64,000 bases of DNA from Aquila chrysaetos chrysaetos (lineage: Eukaryota; Chordata; Aves; Accipitriformes; Accipitridae), in contig NC_044029.1 of NCBI RefSeq assembly GCF_900496995.4, positions 11,470,001 to 11,534,000 of the forward strand. The letters are read 5' to 3'. Numbering within the stretch: the first letter of the stretch is position 1; the number at the start of each line of letters is the position of its first letter. Positions 26,526-37,400 of the stretch are shown here, one piece after another. The notes below the pieces were generated by a model, which did not search any database, was not told the DNA's origin, and saw nothing but the letters and a program-made list of their open reading frames with translations. Position numbers and translations under genes: made by a program.

Positions 26526-28879
26526 GAGTGAGTGAGGAGATGGACAAGTGCAACGTGCCAGGGAGAGAAGGGGAGCCAAACCAAGTGTCAATGGGAACAG
26601 CAGTGAGAAGAGGAACGTGTACAAGAAAGGCAAAAGAGGAAGAAGGGATGTCCTAAATGACAGAAGGGCAGAGAGGGGAGAGGGCAAAACACAGAGGGAG
26701 AGAAAAGTCCTGTGGTGGTGCCAGGAGCTATTTTCTTATCTAAAAAAGAATCCAAGAGAGAGAGTGAGAAAAAAAAAAAGGCTAAAACCCAAGTGCTTGG
26801 AGTCGTCTGAGCACATGCCTTCCCTGCTTTGGGAATGGCAGTTCCCAGACAAGCTGCAATGTCTGCCTCAGCAAAAGCAAATCCGACCCCACTCTGCAGC
26901 TAATGTTGCCACAGTGGCCTAAATGAACTGTTAAGGAACCTGCATTAACAACAAAATGCTGGTTTCATATAGAAATGACCTTTAGAGGAAATTCCTCTGT
27001 GTGCGTGCCTGCGTGTGTTCGGAATAATTTCTGTAAACGCTTACCTAAAAAGTTCCACTAGAAAGAAATGCTCCATGCTTTCATTCCAGAAAGCGTAAGC
27101 AGTTTTGCTCATATTGTCTGGAACGGATCAGGGCAACTATCTGCTTTGTTCCTTGCCCCTTCCTTACATCCTAACAGTTTTTAGCATATCTTCACCTTTA
27201 GGAGGTGTTCCTCCATGGGAGTTGAGGGTAGCGCGGGTATTTCCCCAGCATCAGAGGGATGCCAGGAAACCCTACCCACAGCATTCAGGGCTGCCGGCGA
27301 GCTGAAGCCCTGCAACGAGCATCCTTGGCCCTGCAGCAAGAAGCTTCATGCTGTGAGTCCTGAACAAAACTTCACCAGAGCTGTGGACTTCTGTAATTCT
27401 TGTTCTGAAGCAGCTGCCTGGTAAGCTGGCAGGAAACAAGGCCAGAAATATCCTCTGCTTGTGGTACATCCAGAGTTTATTTACTCTGATATTCTTTGGT
27501 GCATCATTTTGGCTTCAAAGGGCAGCCTTGTTAGTTGGAAACTTCCTGAGCAGCTGCGGTTTGATATTCAGCAGGTCTGCTAACAAAACTGAGGGGAGAG
27601 AATCAGCAGCAAAGGGATTTTTTGTGAATGTGAACAGGCAAGTAAACCAGAAACCCCTTTTTCTCTTTATCCTGCTCCCCCAGAGGAAGGACAAGAACGG
27701 GACTCGGCGTTTTTGAGCAAGCACGGAGCTTTCTGTGGATATAGGTGTAATTTCCACTCATCATGGTATGTCCCTGATCGTTAGGCAGAGAGTTTCAGTA
27801 TAACATGGCCTTTAAAGCATGGATAGTTGTTCTAAGGTTCATACTGAATTTCAGTCCTATATTTTATATTTTGATTACTCCATAGTTCAGAAAACCCACA
27901 AATATCTTCACACCTCGTAAGATAATGTTATGACTAATTACAAAAGTTACCCGATTGATTCCGATATACAGCAAGGGATGGTTGACACCTAAATGATACT
28001 GGTATTTTTCCAGTACAGCAGATTTCTTCTGGTATGCTCTGTACCATATGCTATAGCTTATCTATCTTCCTCTAGGTGAAGCAACCTCTCTATTGTTCTG
28101 CAGCTACAAATAGGCACTTAGGTTTTATTGCTAGCAGCTGCTTCACTCTAGAAAAGGAGGAGGTGTCCCTCCATTCTGATTAGCAGCATAGTCTGAAGGT
28201 CTTATTCAATTTCAGAGAACATTACAACAGGCAATATGGCATCCTGCTGAATGCTGTGTCTAAGCATGCAATTAAATTATAATTCTTGAGTGTAATATTC
28301 TGCATAGTCTCTACAAAAAATGTTCAGCTGAATCTTGCAGCAGTTAGTTGACCATCTTATCCTCTAAAGAGAGTGGTTTATGGAAGAATGAGTTGCAGGC
28401 ACTGAAGTCTAAATTAGGGAAGCACTTCACATGCTTAACACCATATTCAGGACAGAAATTAAAGAACATCACTTACTTGGAACACACAGTAAGACTAAAC
28501 ATGTTCTTTAATATCAGAGACCCTTAAGATAGAGATGAAATTTACTGTGTGTGGATGTAGTTTGTTAAATAGGCTGATAGTCCAAAACAAGGTATTAACC
28601 AACTCTCAAACAAGCAGTATAATTTTACACTTGGAGAGATAATTTGTTTTTACAAGAAAACTATATATAAAGTATTTGAGACACATTTGCACTACAAAAA
28701 CAGGAATACAAAGACATTAAGTAATAATGAGATTAATTGCAGCAATTACTAATAAGACAATAAAGTTTTCTTACGTAGCTTTTAGATTTCTTATTTTCTC
28801 TAGATGAAAAATACATTTGCTCTGTAATGTTAGTTCAGTTAAGATGTAAGATTTTTGCCTCCAGTGTGACTTTCCCCAG

Positions 28880-29900
28880 CCACAATCAAGAGTCAGTATC
28901 ACTCATCCAATACAGTGCCATTAGCTTGACCCGGATAAGCAGGGACAGGCTACACTACAGATCATTATAGTTATATGAAGAGTGTGGTAATGATGGAGCT
29001 AAATTATTCATTCTGCCACCCAATTATTTCTGATAGCTCAGGACTGCTGTACAGAAGCCGTATCTCTTTAATGTATATAGCCTACATGATGGAACAGCTA
29101 ACCTGCATCAACAGTTGCACTGAAGAGTCTTTTTTTCGGTCTGCGTATGTCTTTTCATTGCACTTGTAGAGTGCAGAACACGGGCTTAGCTGAACGTATT
29201 TAAGGTGCATTGAATTATCAGCGCTAAACCAGAGTTCACTAGTTTAAATGACTTAGTTTGCTAAGTCCTTGGGCTTTGGTCATACAGGTAATATGTATTT
29301 TGTCTGCTCCTTTGTTCTTTCAGAGCCATCCGTTTATGGCATGATAAAATCATTAGTGCTGGTTATGTGTCACCATGTAAAAGCTTTCTTTTGTTACACA
29401 GCAGTTGCCAGGTGCCTTTTCTTTCAGCTTTGGCATTGAATTGTCAAGATGCAATTTAGTTTCCTAAATTATGTGATCTGATTTAATGAAAACTGCTTGC
29501 AAAACAAGTAAATACAGTGACAAATGCAAAATATTATTTCATTTATGAAATTTGTTACTAAACCCAGGACTTTACTTCATTCAGTGTGCTCACTCATTGC
29601 TATTTATCAACGTTTGTTTAAGGTTGCAATTGAACAAAGAACAGTAAATGCAATTTAGTGTAGAAAGGCAAGGTCACATGGCCCGGGTCTTAGTTAATTT
29701 ATCTTTCATGACAGATTCTATTTTCTGCTACTAGTATTATTACCTGGCAATACGTTTCTCCCATGATAGTGCATCTGTAGCTCTTGCACTGCCAAACTTA
29801 GTGGTAGCATTTAATTTGCGTGACATTATTCAGTTATCAAGAAAAAGTAGTGCATGCTGAGAAACACAGTGGCTATTTAATGATAGCATAAAAAATGAGT
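28880..29900. promoter_or_regulatory. AT-rich block, candidate conserved noncoding element
   Basis: A long, non-repetitive AT-rich stretch with TAAT/ATTA homeodomain-like cores, ACAAAG SOX-like sites (gaacaaagaacag) and octamer-like atgcaaa. It carries no poly-T tracts or CR1. This texture is common in developmental enhancers around vertebrate neural genes, but conservation was not tested, so this is only an impression. Confidence 0.2.
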
Positions 29901-30124
29901 TCTTGTAAGCAAGAGCAATGTCTCAAGTACTTTGCCAAAACCACTTTCCTTTCAGAGGCTGCACTATCCCGTTCCCGTTCCTGTTCCTGTCCTGGGAACC
30001 TGGGCATTCACCAGGCAGGTCTCCAGATGAAGGCTAACAGGTAGATATGCTGAGACAGTAGACACAGAATGAGTTTGACAATTAAATTTCATATCTTTTC
30101 CCTTAAGTAATGGCAGCTGGATAA

Positions 30125-30300
30125 TGTGCAAAGGCTGCAGCACAGAATTATAGGAAAGCTGCACTGAGATCGCTAAAGTCATCTAGGCTATTCCCCTTTC
30201 TGTGCAAGATCAGGTCTACATATGTAATTTTCAACAGAAACTAATCTAATCCATCCTTGGAGACCTACAGTGGTGGAGAAGCCATGTAACTCATCATATA
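30125..30300 (-). mobile_element. Old CR1 LINE 3' fragment
   Basis: Minus strand. The tail-like cagaattatagg and the block gtcatctaggctattcccct, then tgcaagatcaggtct and atccatccttggagacct with ggtggagaagccat, match the layout of an older CR1 3' consensus. The limits are approximate and divergence is high. Confidence 0.6.
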
Positions 30301-30769
30301 TTTCCTATAATATTATACACATATGGTTTTGTATGACATTCTGATACTCATACCTGCATTAACTGTAATACAAATATACCCATGACATAAGTGACCCAAT
30401 AATGTAGCTGTAAAACAAATCTCCATGGAGGGTCCTAGCAGGATTCAAAAGGGGTCTGTTCTTGACAAAACATTGCTTACTACCTTTACCTACAAACTGA
30501 AAGACAAAGTAAGATGATGGTTAGCAGCTTTTGGAAGTCAGGGAAGCTGGTGGAGTGGTAAATTAGGTGCTGATTGTAGAGAATGATCTGAATCGTTTGG
30601 TAGGGTGGGCTGATTTGAATATCCTGTTTTAATACAGATAAGTTTGCAATCATACATCTAAGGAACAAAGAGCATAGTTTATACAGACAGGATTGGACAA
30701 AGTATTTCAAAATGATGCAACATGAAAAGAAGTCAGGGTCTTGGTAGATAATTAACTGAACATGAGCCT
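30301..30769. other. Intergenic spacer between CR1 fragments
   Basis: AT-rich sequence with no recognisable feature. Confidence 0.5.
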
Positions 30770-31395
30770 GCAGTAGGATGATGCAATTAGAGAGTGAATG
30801 TCAGCCCTGAAGCCTAGGCAGGGAAAATACGAAGTGGGAGTAGGAAGGTGGTATTAGTTCTGTTTATAGCAAAAGTAAAATCATCACAGGAATACCGTGT
30901 GCAGTTCTCATACCCACACTTCAGGAAGGACTCTGACAAATCAAAAAGTAGTTAGAAAGTCCTTAAAAAATGTGTTGAGGTCTGAAAGGCACGCTTTATC
31001 ATGAAAAGCTAAGAATGAGCAAGCTGCTTGTATTATCAAAAAGAAAAGCAAGGAAGACTATTAAATGTAAAAGATGTTTTTGATGGCGGTTGGCTTTTTA
31101 GTGTAGGAGGAAAAGGCATAACAAAAGACAGTTTGGGGTATTTTTCTCTTGAAAAGAAAGATACGTAAGATCTAACTGCAAATAAAGCCCTTAAAAAACA
31201 AAGCCACCCAGTGAATAATTAGCCACATTGACAGCGAGGTGCTGGATCTTCTACTCTGTACTGTCTAAAGGTCTTTCCAGGGATATGCCAATTTCAGGAG
31301 AAATTACAGATCTGCTGCTGAGACTTAAAGCTGAGGTGTTACAACTTGCAGGAGCATAATGATCTCTTCCAACCTCAAAGTCTGTGATTAGCTGA
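30770..31395 (+). mobile_element. Old CR1 LINE fragment, plus orientation
   Basis: Plus strand. The landmarks occur in CR1 order: a degenerate ORF2 stretch (acacttcaggaaggactct and gacaaatcaaaaagtagtta), then a 3' terminus gatctcttccaacctcaaag followed by tctgtgattagctg in place of the usual octamers. Stops and frameshifts are frequent. It lies opposite in orientation to the three other intergenic copies and immediately beyond the predicted NAV3 3' end. Confidence 0.65.
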
Positions 31396-31814
31396 CTAAC
31401 ATAATTCTCCTTTCTTTCTCTGAATTCTATTAAATCATATTGATGTATATACCTGCTGAGGAAGTAGCTCTAAGTCCTTCAAGTTTGAAAATAAGGCACA
31501 ATACTGCACCAGTTTTGTACAGATTTACCACCACTGAAATCAATAGACTTGTATTTGAAGATAATCTTGAGAACGGGGAGACTGTAAAGTTGTTTCTGAA
31601 CTGCACAAGCTGTTCCCACCATGGAAACAGCAATTCAAAAATCATACTGAATCACTGGAACTGGAAACAGTACTTAATTTTGTTTCTACAGAGATTAGTT
31701 CTGCTGAATACAGAAAATCACATCCTCCAGTTTGTCATTTTGTTTATGCGGTTTTGTATTTGAAATAATATCTAAGCGTTAAGTGGTCCTGACTGCAAAA
31801 ACACCAGACTGTGT
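31396..31814. other. Sequence just beyond predicted NAV3 3' end
   Basis: Contains an unrecognised plus-strand frame of 107 codons (31440-31763) with no supporting signals. Its position next to the predicted cleavage site means it could be read-through or long 3'UTR on the minus strand. Confidence 0.4.
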
Positions 31815-31833
31815 TTTCAATAAATAATTCCAC

Positions 31834-31839
31834 TTTAAT
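31834..31839 (-). terminator. Candidate distal poly(A) signal ATTAAA
   Basis: ATTAAA, the commonest variant hexamer, reads on the minus strand. Fifteen to twenty-five bases further on is a CA-containing cleavage region (gaaaacac), and then a GT-rich element (gtctggtgttttt). That order fits a mammalian/avian cleavage and polyadenylation site. It is the last good candidate downstream of the NAV3 stop before the degenerate CR1 region. Confidence 0.45.
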
Positions 31840-32014
31840 GGCAAAGTAATAATTTAGACAGATACAGTGCGCACACCTGCAAAAAAATATACGCAAGCTG
31901 GTTTACAAGCTAGAGGAACAATAAACCAATAGAAAATACATCATCCAGTTAAGTCCGATGACACCAAATACTTATTATTAGGGCTTTACAAAGACTACAA
32001 AACTTTTCAGATGA

Positions 32015-32020
32015 TTTATT
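32015..32020 (-). terminator. Candidate poly(A) signal AATAAA
   Basis: The canonical hexamer AATAAA reads on the minus strand within the predicted NAV3 3'UTR. A modest GT-containing stretch (gtatttggtgtcat) lies about 40 bases downstream. It could define a proximal 3' end about 200 nt shorter than the distal one. Confidence 0.35.
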
Positions 32021-32034
32021 TCACTGTTTCTGTC

Positions 32035-32042
32035 TATTTACA
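32035..32042 (-). promoter_or_regulatory. Second Pumilio-type motif UGUAAAUA in 3'UTR
   Basis: The minus strand reads TGTAAATAGACAG, again an exact UGUANAUA match. It lies just upstream of the AATAAA at 32015-32020, so it would be lost only if the proximal poly(A) signal near 32.37 kb were used. Confidence 0.4.
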
Positions 32043-32367
32043 TGATATGTTACATCAAAAATGTACAAAATATAAAATGTGTACAGACAAATGTTTCACA
32101 AACAATTTCTGAGTTGTAAACTAGGTGGACTCACTGAGATGTATCGCAGGAAGTTTTGTATATGTAATATGTAATATTGTGTGTTTGTGTGTTATATATG
32201 GCAGGAAAAGATTCGCAGGTTTGCTCAGAGCACAGGTACAGGAAAGAGCAGCTTTCCTTTAGTTGAGTCAGTCAAGGTGTATGCGCTGACATTTTGCATC
32301 AGAAATGGATCCAGACTGGGGGGCATGATGTTGGTCTGACTGAATCCTACATGCATAAAATCAGAGT

Positions 32368-32373
32368 TTTATT
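32368..32373 (-). terminator. Candidate proximal poly(A) signal AATAAA
   Basis: AATAAA on the minus strand (ctaataaaactctg context) about 2.0 kb after the stop. The downstream GT content is weaker than at the other two sites, so it is a lower-ranked candidate for alternative polyadenylation. Confidence 0.25.
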
Positions 32374-32920
32374 AGGGCAATAGCACCGTGTAGGAACCTC
32401 TAGATTCAGCGATGCAGCTCAGTGCCATTTGGAAACTGCATTGATTTATCTTTGTTTTACAGCGAGTGACCACAGGGTGGCCACAAAGAGTTAATAGCAC
32501 CAAATACACATCCTGAAGGTAACATCCATGGAGGTGTACAGTACATGTCTACACAATGCCAGAGCCCTTAGATACCTTCTTGTTTCTATGCACCTATTTT
32601 AACCGGACACCTCGTGTGGTAAAAGAGCGTTCCCGATTATTCTGAGCAGTTTGAATGCAATCTGGTTGTAGCCTGCCATGACATATGCACTTAAAACATT
32701 TTCAGATTTTTTCCCCCCCCAAAATGTATTGGCTTTGTATAGATATTGAAACATGCTGACTGTAGCGTTGATAGCTCCTGCATAGTCATAACAACTGTAA
32801 GTACAGGACAAACACACCAGGTAATAACAGCTTTTAAGGTTTGCATTCTGTATTTGTTTGCAACATACAGGAAATCTCAGCAAGTGAAACATCTCTTAAC
32901 ACCAACAGAATAAAATACAA

Positions 32921-32992
32921 TTTTGTTTGTTTGTTTGTTTTTGATTTGATTTGTGCAAGGCTTTTTTTTTTCTTTTTTTTTTTTTTTTTTTT
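32921..32992. repeat. TTTG repeat and poly-T tract (poly-A in NAV3 mRNA)
   Basis: Plus strand: TTTG units at 32921-32942 and then T runs of 9 or more broken by one C at 32961-32992. In NAV3 transcripts this reads as a roughly 30-nt A-rich tract, a likely site for oligo-dT internal priming. Confidence 0.85.
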
Positions 32993-32995
32993 CAA

Positions 32996-33003
32996 TATTT
33001 ACA
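32996..33003 (-). promoter_or_regulatory. Pumilio-type motif UGUAAAUA in 3'UTR
   Basis: The minus strand reads TGTAAATATTG, an exact match to the PUM1/PUM2 consensus UGUANAUA. Pumilio proteins repress or destabilise mRNAs and are active in neurons. It lies immediately beside the A-rich tract of the 3'UTR. Confidence 0.4.
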
Positions 33004-34377
33004 GTACCCACCCAGTAGACTGTGCAAAACCAACCCACTTTTACAGTATAAACTCTTCCTCTTCCACAGTGGACATCACTGCTTCAGTGTTCTTTATGCT
33101 GAATTCTTCATGTACAACAATAGCAATCAAAACAACATGCTAAAACTAGAAAAAGGAAAAAAAAAACCATATATTTGTGCTCATGCTGCATCAAGTGCAT
33201 CCAGCTCTGCTGGATAAGAATTCAAAACATCTATCCTCCAAAAACTCCATTCCATGGGACCAAATGGATTTGAGCCGATTTTCTCAGCATTTAGGTGGCA
33301 GCGGAAGTGGGTTTGGGTTCCTTGTGTATTTCTGAGGGTAGGCAGAGCAATCTATTCACAAGATAAAAATATTATATAGCAACTGTTCTTTCTCCTATCC
33401 ATTACTTTAAAAAATCATGATATACAGATATGAGGCTACTGTGTTAACTGATGTTTTCTCATTAGTAAATGAAGAAAAAAACAGTGTAAATTACCAATGG
33501 TTTAGGAATTAAACCAACTGTAAAACTGTTCTAGAAATCTGTTTTAAGGCAGTGAGACAGCACCATAAGAAATGTTCCTTCTTTCACTGAAAAGGCTCAA
33601 ACAAATGAAGCCCTAAAAAGCCTTTAATCAGTGTTGGTTAATAATTGGTATAAAACTGTTGTTAAGGAGTGGGCAGGTGGTTAAAAAAGACCTTTGTGGT
33701 AAAAACAACTTTATAAAATCTGTGACTCGTGTACTAAAAACTTGATGGAGCGCATCACCGTGACCATGGCAGTTAGAATTAAATTGGCACTTATCCAGCA
33801 TATCACAGTCATGTTTTCTGGTGATTGCACAATACTGTTTGTGCTTTCTGAGTTACTATCATCATCTTTGACTCGTTTTGGAATGGGCAGTAGCGTACAA
33901 CACAAACACCACTGCAGTCCTGTGACCAGCACCATGTGGCACAACAGAGGTTAGAAGAGAATTAGAAGACCGCACTGTTCATGCAGCGCCTCAGGGTAAA
34001 CTAAAGGAAAAAACAGAAGAAGTTGCACTGTAAACTTGTACAGAGAAACAGAGGCAGAGAGAGAGAAAGAGGAAAAGGGAAAAAAAAATATTCCAGTTTG
34101 GCTAACACGTGTGCAATCTGCTTAGATGCCCTTGGTCTAGGGCCCTTTCCAGTTGACAAATGGAGTCTCACTTGGCTCCATAGGTATTGAAATGCCTTGA
34201 AATTAAACTAATTCAAGCTTTCCACTTCAATTTTTCTTCCTGACTTTGCAGATTTAGGTCTCCTGCCTACCTACAACACACCATTCTCACTCAGGGACCT
34301 CGGCGTGCTGCTTTAATACTGGCAGTGGTCTAGTGGAAACAGATTTTACCATAATCCTCCACCAAGGTTTGTCCCTT

Positions 34378-34497
34378 TCAGAGAGTTGATTCAAGGGATG
34401 AATCCAAAATGTCGTCATGGTGGCTGGTGCTGTCACTGTCACAGCTTTGTGCGCTCGAATAGTTGGCTGCCTCTTGAAGCCTCATTAGCATATTCAT
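34378..34497 (-). CDS. NAV3: NAV3 last coding exon and stop
   Basis: Acceptor gctttcttctttcag is followed by 39 codons, MNMLMRLQEAANYSSAQS, CDSDSTSHHDDILDSSL, ESTL, and a TGA stop at 34378-34380. MNMLMRLQEAANY and the terminal ILDSSLESTL are the invariant end of NAV2 and NAV3 proteins; SCDSDSTSHH is closer to the NAV3 form. The exon continues into the 3'UTR. The peptide was missed as an ORF on its sense strand because it is short and opens after a splice site. Confidence 0.96.
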   Translation of the reverse strand: MNMLMRLQEAANYSSAQSCDSDSTSHHDDILDSSLESTL

Positions 34498-37400
34498 CTG
34501 AAAGAAGAAAGCAATGTTTACATAATCGCATCTCATTTAATGCTGCAGTGACCGTGTTAAAATTTAATTAAGCTCCCTTGCTGTATGAGGTGTGCTGGTA
34601 TCTAGCTGAGGGGACCATACAAAAGGATTTCAGAAAGGGCAGGGTGACAGCGGCTCCTCCTGGCACCCTTTTCATTGCCTTCTGGTCTTTAAATAGAAGT
34701 TTAAAGGTCCAAAGAGCCGGAGGGATACAATGGAGCTGCCTGATAACTCTCTTTAATTCAGGGGTGAGACCGGCTGCAGCTGCAGCACCGGCAGGGGAAG
34801 GAAGCCATATCACAGCTGGACATCTGGGCCCATATTTGGAGACAGTCAAGCTTCCAGATAATTTTTGGATGGTATAGACACACTACATTGGAAAAGCAAC
34901 TGAAAACATAATCACACTAACATAGCCCCTCTGCAAGAGAGAGACGGGGAAGGAGCCAGAGAGGGGTGGACCGAGGCCAGCTGCTTCATAAAAGACTCCC
35001 ATCTGCTGTTGAGGGGCTGACCTCAGCAGGGGAGCAGCAACAGATCCTCCTACCCAGGAGAGGAGAGCCCACACATAATTTGGGGATTATTAGAACCTGA
35101 AACCCATCTGAAAAATCATCAAAAAGCAGCATTAAGCCCCAGAAAATTACTTGGATGCTTGACGCCTAACTCTGTGTAATGATCAGGATTTTATTTATAA
35201 AACATCCGCTTCTGCCAGCATGCTCAGGGCTGCAAGCGATGTTGACATTGCTGTAGTGTTTTTCAAGGAACAAATACGCTGTCATTACAAAAAAGCAGGC
35301 GATGACAAACCAAAGAGAAAGAGGTATTCTTGTGCGTTTGTGTGTTAAGCCCCTCTTTCCAGTTTGCTCAGGAATCCTTACATTTCTATGGTTTCAACCT
35401 GTACAGCTTGTAAAGTTTTCTCTAGGCACTGAACAGCATTTAATACTCTTTAACGCAATCAGGTAGCTTTTGCTGACGGTTGAATAGGTATCCATGTCTG
35501 AGAATACATGCGGTGGGTGGGCAATACAGCCTGCACGGGACACGTCGTGTTTCCGCGAGCGCAGGGTCTGTCTCCCCGTGAGCTCCACCGGAGGCAGGAG
35601 CAAGCCCTCCATTCACAAGTTTCAAGCTTCTGATATTTAGCCAGATACAGATACTGACCACAGTGTGCAGCGAGCAAGGGTGATGGGACACTGAGCTCGA
35701 GCTGCCCAAGTATTTTGACCGTAGTGGAGATGATGCATACGTGCTGGAAACCTGGCCAATACACTCACTGGCAGCCCAAATCGCAGGGTCAAACAATCAC
35801 CCCCAAGCTTATGGACTGGGAGACGGGGGATCAAATGAGGTGATTTTCTACACATCTTCAGGATGCAAGGTCTGGTTTTGGTTACCAAACACTTCAGTGA
35901 GGCTGAGGGGCCGTTTTCTTAGCACTGATAAGAGTTAAATGCATTTTCCTCTGAGAAATTCCCTTTTCCAAGGGCTGCCTGTATTCCAGAAGTACAGTTC
36001 TCTAAAACGGCATTTTGAATTGTGATAAAGGCAGTCTATAGAGAAAGCACTATACAAGAATAACAGTTCAATATAGGCAATTTAATAGTCCATTATCAGA
36101 GGCGGCAATGGTAAACCTAAATGTCTGGGATCATATTTAAATAAAACAATACATGGCATTGAGGGAAATCAACCTCTTATCTTTTAATGCCACCACACTT
36201 GCATTCCTTTTACATTAAGACTGTTATACAGTCATCAGTTATCTTGAAATGTTCTGAGGCAAGAGAGGATGGCCGTCTAATTTGCATTTCCACTAAATTC
36301 TCTATGATAGACAAGTTGGATAATGCGAGTTTCTCAGTCCTTCATTTGCAGAGTGTAGGTGATGGACTGCCCAACCTGGAAAGGTATTTTTAGAATAAGC
36401 TGATTAATAAGTTGCTGAAGGGTGGTACCCAAACATTATAATGATGAAGACCAAATACATTTCTGGGTGGATGGGAATTGCAAACAATTTAGGGACGTAT
36501 TCATGTGATGGTGATACCTGCCCACCTGCTAGATTTTCCTTTTCAACTTTTTAAATAAATTATAGTATGATTCATTTTAAAAGCCCATTTTGGAACAGGT
36601 ACACAGTAATTTTTACGGTACAGTGAACAATTTAACATGTGACAGCAAAGTACATACTGAAAAGCCTTTTCCCCAAAGTTTAAATCTTACCAAGGGATCC
36701 CCCTCTGTATCAGTCTGTGGAACGTGCTTTGAGGTCGTTCCTTCCTTTGCTGATGCATAACCTTCATAACCAACATCTTCTGGTCTTAACTGAAGTAGCG
36801 ATGGCCACTCATGCTGTAGAGACGCAGAGCTCCATGGATAGGTATCAGCTACCCACTTGGAGGGATCCTCCCAGGGGGCCCTCTTACCGTACATCTGTAT
36901 TATGGATATAACACAGGTAAGTATCCTACAGAGTTTTCAGTCCCAGTTGCAACAGCAGACAAAAGTCATCAAAAATGTCTAAACCATTTTAATAAGTGGT
37001 TTGCTTTCAGATGTGTTCAGCACTCGGATATGATAAGACATTGAAAAGACCTCATCTCCATTAATGCTCCTTCAATAGGCAAGGTGGCTGCAAGCTGAGA
37101 AGCACTCCATAACTAGTGATACTTGTAGGCAACAGTGAGAGCCACAAGTTCCTGATGCAATGTGAAATGAGACCTTTAGGTAATTTGCTTAAGGCGTATC
37201 GGTGAAATTAACTCAGACCTATCTAAAACATTCAAGTTAATTGGATTTTGTTTGAAGTGAATTAGGAAGTGCCAGTACAGATTGTTCTCTTCCCCCAGCA
37301 AAATGGGATGCAGAAGCAGACAAGATCTTAAGTCTGAGATCTTGTACAAGGTTAAGAGAAGAAATTCACAAAGAATACGTTTTTCCTGCTATGAAGCACA

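Larger units (their letters stand above)
24084..30124. other. Intergenic DNA, CpG patch and possible enhancer
   Basis: No gene was recognised. It holds the CpG-rich patch (26320-26525), a following purine-rich stretch (26545-26800), a CTCF-like motif on the minus strand at 24686-24699 (ctcaggaggtggcag context) and the AT-rich candidate element at 28880-29900. Confidence 0.5.
31815..34377 (-). other. NAV3: NAV3 3' untranslated region (predicted extent)
   Basis: The region follows the NAV3 stop. Its far end is predicted from an ATTAAA hexamer (31834-31839 on the plus strand as TTTAAT) followed by a GT-rich stretch at about 31795-31808. About 2.56 kb would be a plausible 3'UTR length for a NAV gene. 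It is AT-rich and contains two TGTAAATA motifs, an A-rich transcribed tract and TTTG repeats. Sense-strand reading frames at 32599-32892 and 33711-33944 are most likely chance. The extent needs cDNA or 3' end data. Confidence 0.55.

Noticed and set aside
26548..26922. 124-codon basic plus-strand ORF beside the CpG patch
   Set aside because: The Arg/Lys richness simply reflects the AGA/AAG-rich sequence; no homologue was recognised.
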